Shown here in pieces: positions 12,188 to 15,319 of a stretch of 15,319 nt of DNA (positions are counted from its first letter, which is position 1; each line of letters starts with the position of its first letter). The notes under the pieces are model-generated. The model did not search any database, was not told the origin of the DNA, and worked only from the letters and a program-made list of their open reading frames with translations. The translations under genes and the position numbers were made by a program. The DNA comes from Alphaproteobacteria bacterium (lineage in GTDB: Bacteria; Pseudomonadota; Alphaproteobacteria; Caulobacterales; Caulobacteraceae), in assembly GCA_028869395.1 (NCBI GenBank), contig JAGWSE010000252.1:1-15319 (forward strand). The letters run 5' to 3'.

Positions 12188-13257
12188 TCGCGGAAGGGTC
12201 GAACAAGGACTTCTCCGCTCCGATACTCGAGCCTCGCTCGCATCCAGTGCTCGCGCGGGCCGTTGGCGGGCAATCCCTCGGCGAGCTTGGCCGCAACGGT
12301 GGCGGGCTCCGCCGGGGCGCCTTGATAGGCGTTGAGGATCGGACGCAGGAACATCTCGGCGCAAACGAACGCTGACGCGGGATTACCAGGCAGCCCTAGC
12401 AGTCTGCGCCCGTCGCCCAGCACGCCGAAGAAGGTGGGCTTGCCCGGCCTCACGGAGACGCTCTCGACGCGGTAGCTCATGCCCAGGGCTTCGGCCGCGG
12501 TGCGCACCAGGTCGTGGTCGCCCACGGAGGCCCCCCCCAGCGTCACGACCAGATCGGCCTCGGCCCTCCGCATGGCCTCGATCACCGCCTCCAGCTGATC
12601 GCGCACCGGCCTGGCGCGGGAGACTTGCGCACCCCAGCCTTCGATCATCGCTGCGAGCGCCGGTCCGCCGGAGTCGTAGATCTGGAAGGGCCCGGGAACC
12701 GCGGGAGCCTCGACGATCTCCTCGCCGGTCGAGATGAGCGCCACGCGAGGTTGCCGCCGCGCCTTGATCTCGGCGCATCCGGCCGAGGCCGCCAGCGACA
12801 GCCGCCACGGATCGATGCGCACGCCCGGTGGGAGCAGCGCGGCGCCCGCCTTGAAGTCGAGCCCGGAGGCCCGCAAATGGCGGCCAGGCTCCGCCTGTGG
12901 GACCTTGACCAGGTCGTCCGCGCGCTCGGCGTCTTCCTGGATGACGATGGTGTCGCACCCCTCCGGAACCGCTGCTCCGGTGAAGATCCGCACGGCCTCG
13001 CCGACGCCAACCTTGCCTGCGTGGCCGTGCCCCGCCGCGCTCTCGCCGACGATCCGCAAGTCGCCCGGAGTGTCGGCGGCGCGCATGGCCCAGCCGTCCA
13101 TCGCCGACGCCGCGAACGGCGGCTGGTCGCGGGCGGCGCGAACTTCCTCGGCCAGCACACGGCCGATGGAGTCGGCGAGGGTCACGCTCTCGACCGGCAG
13201 AAGCGAGATCTCCGCCAGCATGCGGGCGCGCGCGTCGTCGACGGCGAGCAGCTTCAT
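12067..13257 (-). CDS. moeA: molybdopterin molybdotransferase MoeA
   Basis: A 396-residue protein with the MoeA domain order. The N-terminal part carries LADSIGRVLAEEVRAARDQP and FAASAMDGWAMRAAD (cf. SAMDGYA). The middle has VRIFTGAAVPEGCDTIVIQE. The MoCF-binding domain has VALISTGEEIVE, then LVVTLGGASVGDHDLVRTAA. Next is VESVSVRPGKPTFFGVLGD, and RRLLGLPGNPASAFVCAEMF leads into the C-terminal domain. MoeA inserts molybdate into adenylated molybdopterin to give Mo-cofactor. It is the last gene of the operon; its ATG overlaps the moaC stop by 4 nt (ATGA). Its last 40 codons lie antisense to the xdhC 3' end, and no terminator is seen there. Confidence 0.96.
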   Translation of the reverse strand: MKLLAVDDARARMLAEISLLPVESVTLADSIGRVLAEEVRAARDQPPFAASAMDGWAMRAADTPGDLRIVGESAAGHGHAGKVGVGEAVRIFTGAAVPEGCDTIVIQEDAERADDLVKVPQAEPGRHLRASGLDFKAGAALLPPGVRIDPWRLSLAASAGCAEIKARRQPRVALISTGEEIVEAPAVPGPFQIYDSGGPALAAMIEGWGAQVSRARPVRDQLEAVIEAMRRAEADLVVTLGGASVGDHDLVRTAAEALGMSYRVESVSVRPGKPTFFGVLGDGRRLLGLPGNPASAFVCAEMFLRPILNAYQGAPAEPATVAAKLAEGLPANGPREHWMRARLEYRSGEVLVRPFRDQDSSLVSVFAASDALLRRTAGAPPVAAGEVVEALPLPRA

Positions 13258-13721
13258 GCCTTGTAGTCGCCCGATTTGCCGCCCGACTTCGAGATCAGCC
13301 GCACGCCCTCGATGGTCATGCCCTTCTCGGCCGCCTTCAGCATGTCATAGAGCGTGAGGCACGCGACCGAGACGGCGGTCAGCGCCTCCATCTCGACGCC
13401 TGTCTGCCCGGACGTCTTGATCCGCGCGGTCACGATGAAGCCATCGTCGACGGCCTCAGCCCGAACCTCGGCCTTTGCGATCGGCAGAGGATGACACATG
13501 GGGATCAACTCGGAAGTCTTCTTCGCGGCCATGACGCCGGCGATCTCGGCGACCGAGCGCACGTCGCCCTTCTTGCCGGCGCCCGCGACGGCGAGCGCCA
13601 GGGTTTCCGGACTCATCCGCACGAAGCCCTCCGCGACCGCCTCACGCGCCGTCGCGGCCTTGTCCGACACGTCCACCATGCGGGCGCGCCCCGTCTCGTC
13701 AATGTGGGTGAGCTTGCTCAC
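13254..13721 (-). CDS. moaC: cyclic pyranopterin monophosphate synthase MoaC
   Basis: A 155-residue protein, the usual MoaC length. Signatures are THIDETGRARMVDVSDKAAT at the start, GKKGDVRSVAEIAGVMAAKK, TSELIPMCHPLPIAKAEV with the conserved MCHPL, IKTSGQTGVEMEALTAVSVA, and LTLYDMLKAAEKGMTIEGVR with the active-site Lys region. MoaC turns the MoaA product (3',8-cyclo-GTP) into cPMP, the first stable Mo-cofactor precursor. The start is GTG at 13721, because it overlaps the moaB stop (GTGA) and the protein begins right at the conserved N-terminus. The longer open frame upstream is antisense-type noise inside moaB. Confidence 0.96.
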   Translation of the reverse strand: MSKLTHIDETGRARMVDVSDKAATAREAVAEGFVRMSPETLALAVAGAGKKGDVRSVAEIAGVMAAKKTSELIPMCHPLPIAKAEVRAEAVDDGFIVTARIKTSGQTGVEMEALTAVSVACLTLYDMLKAAEKGMTIEGVRLISKSGGKSGDYKA

Positions 13722-14281
13722 CTCTCCATCAGCCTGGGCATGAGCTCGACCATGTTGCAGGGCCCGTGGCGGCTGTCGAGCTGGGCGGAGATCACCTTGT
13801 CCCAACCGTCCTTCACCGCCCCATTCGAGCCCGGAAGGCAGAAAACGAAGCAACCTTTCACGATCCCTGCCAGGGCCCGCGATTGAAGGGTCGAGAGCCC
13901 CACCGACTGATAACTCACCAGGTGGAAGATCACCGCGAAGCCGTCGATCTCCTTGTCGAACAACGGCCGGATCGCTTCGGGCGTGACGTCGCGACCGGTA
14001 ATGCCCGTGCCGCCGGTCGTCACGATGGCCTCCACGCCCTGGTCCACCCACGCCAGCACCTGCCCGCGGATCTCGTCGACGTGGTCGCGCACGATCGCCT
14101 TGCCGGCCAGTTCATGGCCGGCCCCACGAACACGATCCACGAGAATGTGGCCCGAGGTGTCGCTCTCCTCGTCGCGAGTGTCGGAAATGGTGAGCACCGC
14201 CACTCGCACCGGCTTGATCTCCAGGTTCTCGTTGATGCGGCTGCCGGGTTGCAGCACAGGCGCATTCACGGGGGCGTTCAT
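13718..14281 (-). CDS. moaB: molybdenum cofactor biosynthesis protein MoaB (MogA-like fold)
   Basis: A 187-residue protein. VRVAVLTISDTRDEESDTSG is the conserved first strand; IVTTGGTGITGRDVTPEAIR is the nucleotide/pterin-binding loop; FCLPGSNGAVKDGWDKVISA is the PGS segment, and HGPCNMVELMPRL is the C-terminal motif of MoaB. Bacterial MoaB is often dispensable, but some MoaB proteins adenylate molybdopterin. As no mogA is seen in this operon, that role is possible here. The ATG at 14281 overlaps the moaE stop by 4 nt and has AAGGAG 8 nt upstream. An in-frame ATG 21 nt earlier is less likely. Confidence 0.94.
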   Translation of the reverse strand: MNAPVNAPVLQPGSRINENLEIKPVRVAVLTISDTRDEESDTSGHILVDRVRGAGHELAGKAIVRDHVDEIRGQVLAWVDQGVEAIVTTGGTGITGRDVTPEAIRPLFDKEIDGFAVIFHLVSYQSVGLSTLQSRALAGIVKGCFVFCLPGSNGAVKDGWDKVISAQLDSRHGPCNMVELMPRLMER

Positions 14282-14733
14282 CGGCTCGTCTCCTTGTCCC
14301 ACCGGGCGATGTCGGCGTGGTCCGCGGCGCGGGGCTCGACCCAGCGCGCGCCGGCCGGACCGTGCTCCTTCTTCCAGAACGGTGCGCGCGACTTCAAGTA
14401 GTCCATCAGGTAATCACAGGCCTCGAAGGCGGCGCGACGATGCTTCGCCGCCGTCGCCACGAACACGATGGTCTCTCCCGGTGCGATCCGACCGATACGG
14501 TGCCGGACCAGCAGGTCGTCGAGTTCGAACCGCCGCCGCGCGTCTTCGGCGATCCGCCCGATCTCGGCTTCCGTGAAGCCGGGATAGGCCTCGAGTTCCA
14601 GGATGCTCGCCTCGCCGCATTCCGCGCGCGCGATCCCGGTGAAGGTTGCGACGGCGCCCACCTCCGTCCGCCCGCTGGAGAATTCGCTCAGCAGCGCGCC
14701 GGGGTCGAAGGGGGCTTCCGAGACGATGATCAT
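14278..14733 (-). CDS. moaE: molybdopterin synthase catalytic subunit MoaE
   Basis: A 151-residue protein with MoaE signatures: EVGAVATFTGIARAE, ILELEAYPGFTEAEIGRIAE, LVRHRIGRIAPGETIVFVAT, KHRRAAFEACDYLMDYLKSR and APFWKKEHGP. The last two hold the lysines that contact the thiocarboxylated C-terminus of MoaD and the substrate. MoaE and MoaD form a heterotetramer that adds two sulfurs to cPMP to give molybdopterin. The ATG at 14733 forms an ATGA overlap with the moaD stop. Starts further upstream in this open frame run antisense through moaD and are not real. Confidence 0.96.
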   Translation of the reverse strand: MIIVSEAPFDPGALLSEFSSGRTEVGAVATFTGIARAECGEASILELEAYPGFTEAEIGRIAEDARRRFELDDLLVRHRIGRIAPGETIVFVATAAKHRRAAFEACDYLMDYLKSRAPFWKKEHGPAGARWVEPRAADHADIARWDKETSR

Positions 14734-14972
14734 CCGCCGCTCATCGGAGGAAGGAATGCGACCTCGTTGTGAACGCCGATCGGCCGGTCGCCGCGCACGA
14801 TCGCCTGGTCCAGCGCCACCTGCACGCCAGGCGCCGACAGCGCCTCGCCCAGTCGCTCGTCCTCTTCGGCGAGACGGGCGCGCAGACCGCTGATGGAGGT
14901 CGCGTCCTCCACATCGCGCTCGCGCCAGCCGGCGAGGTCGCGCAAGGGACCGAACAGCAGGACCTTCGCCAT
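14730..14972 (-). CDS. moaD: molybdopterin synthase sulfur carrier subunit MoaD
   Basis: An 80-residue ubiquitin-like protein. It begins MAKVLLFGPLRDLAGW, includes VQVALDQAIVRGD and NEVAFLPPMSGG, and ends in Gly-Gly, the invariant tail that is adenylated by MoeB and carries the thiocarboxylate. The length is as expected. It starts 3 nt after the moaA stop and its own stop overlaps moaE, so production of the two synthase subunits is translationally coupled. No moeB is in this window. Confidence 0.96.
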   Translation of the reverse strand: MAKVLLFGPLRDLAGWRERDVEDATSISGLRARLAEEDERLGEALSAPGVQVALDQAIVRGDRPIGVHNEVAFLPPMSGG

Positions 14973-14975
14973 GCC

Positions 14976-15319
14976 TCAGCCTCCCGTCGTCGACATGTGC
15001 CGCGCGACCGCCGGCGCGGCGGCCCGCTCGATCCTGAAATCGTGGCCCTTTGGTTTGGCGTCCACCGCCGTGCGGACGGCGTCGATGAGCTCGGCGTCGG
15101 AGGCGCCGGCGCGGATCACGGCGCGCAGGTCGGAGGCGTCCTCCTGGCCAAGGCACGTGTGCAGCGTCCCCGTGCAGGTCAGCCGCACGCGATTGCAGGC
15201 CTCGCAGAAATTGTGACTGAGAGGGGTGATGAATCCGAGCCGGCCGCCCGTCTCCGCGACTTGGACATAGCGCGCCGGTCCGCCGGTCGAAAGCGGCAGA
15301 TCGGTGAGCGTCCAGAAAC
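14976..15319 (-). CDS. moaA: GTP 3',8-cyclase MoaA, C-terminal part; runs off the right edge
   Basis: The last 113 complete codons are visible, with a TGA at 14976-14978. The segment FITPLSHNFCEACNRVRLTC, then TGTLHTCLG, is the C-terminal iron-sulfur motif C-x2-C-x13-C of MoaA, which binds GTP near its second 4Fe-4S cluster. The tail HDFRIERAAAPAVARHMSTTGG ends in Gly-Gly, as in MoaA, where those glycines reach into the active site. The N-terminal radical-SAM CxxxCxxC motif lies outside the window. MoaA converts GTP to 3',8-cyclo-GTP. It is the most upstream gene of the operon that can be seen, so the operon promoter lies beyond the right edge. Confidence 0.96.
   Translation of the reverse strand, partial: FWTLTDLPLSTGGPARYVQVAETGGRLGFITPLSHNFCEACNRVRLTCTGTLHTCLGQEDASDLRAVIRAGASDAELIDAVRTAVDAKPKGHDFRIERAAAPAVARHMSTTGG

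Noticed and set aside
11063..12364. A 433-codon minus-strand open frame opposite xdhC
   Set aside because: XdhC signatures on the plus strand are clear; the antisense translation shows no domain.
1..15319. CRISPR array, tRNA, rRNA, insertion-sequence ends or attachment sites
   Set aside because: No regularly spaced direct repeats, cloverleaf-like sequences, transposase genes or target-site duplications were seen on reading both strands.

Overview
The window is a GC-rich (roughly 70% by eye) chromosomal segment of an alphaproteobacterium, most likely of the Caulobacterales (Caulobacter/Phenylobacterium-like). The main pointers are alphaproteobacterial LexA boxes (GTTC-N7-GTTC), the protein families present, dispersed purine/pyrimidine hairpin repeats between genes, and 4-nt stop/start overlaps in the operon. 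The genus is an inference; no marker gene settles it.

Left part (1-5300), mostly accessory genes. A 5'-partial view of an S9-family peptidase runs off the left edge on the minus strand, preceded by a possible 29-residue membrane peptide. A divergent intergenic region with two inverted repeats leads to a small Asn/Thr/Ser-rich lipoprotein, a terminator and a DUF488 (YeaO-like) gene. Next is a decayed Fe(II)/2-oxoglutarate (PKHD-type) dioxygenase with an in-frame stop and a lost iron-ligand segment. A 56-residue helical protein and a 105-residue double-CxxC (zinc-ribbon-like) protein are divergently transcribed. The CxxC gene has a LexA box exactly inside its promoter spacer, and a second perfect LexA box lies just after it. 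Then come a Tyr/Pro-rich lipoprotein, a DUF421 membrane protein and a frameshifted phage-terminase-small-subunit-like HTH pseudogene.

Middle part (5100-8335). A SAM-dependent methyltransferase gene is flanked by two similarly oriented copies of an ~80-bp intergenic repeat. Alanine dehydrogenase (ald) follows with all expected active-site residues. A ~700-bp gap then holds hairpins, two CRP-like palindromes and a clear cobalamin riboswitch.

Right part (8336-15319). The riboswitch precedes a BtuB-type TonB-dependent receptor, so vitamin B12 uptake is probably controlled by B12 itself. Converging on btuB is an aldo/keto-reductase-fold gene that has lost the catalytic tetrad. Divergent from that is an XdhC-family gene whose 3' end runs antisense into moeA. 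The rest is a compact minus-strand molybdenum cofactor operon, moaA(partial)-moaD-moaE-moaB-moaC-moeA. It covers MPT precursor synthesis (MoaA, MoaC), MPT synthase (MoaD, MoaE) and later steps (MoaB, MoeA). XdhC fits beside it, because XdhC proteins mature molybdenum hydroxylases.

The most novel-looking element is the LexA-flanked zinc-ribbon gene (3396-3845). It is a candidate uncharacterised member of the DNA-damage response.
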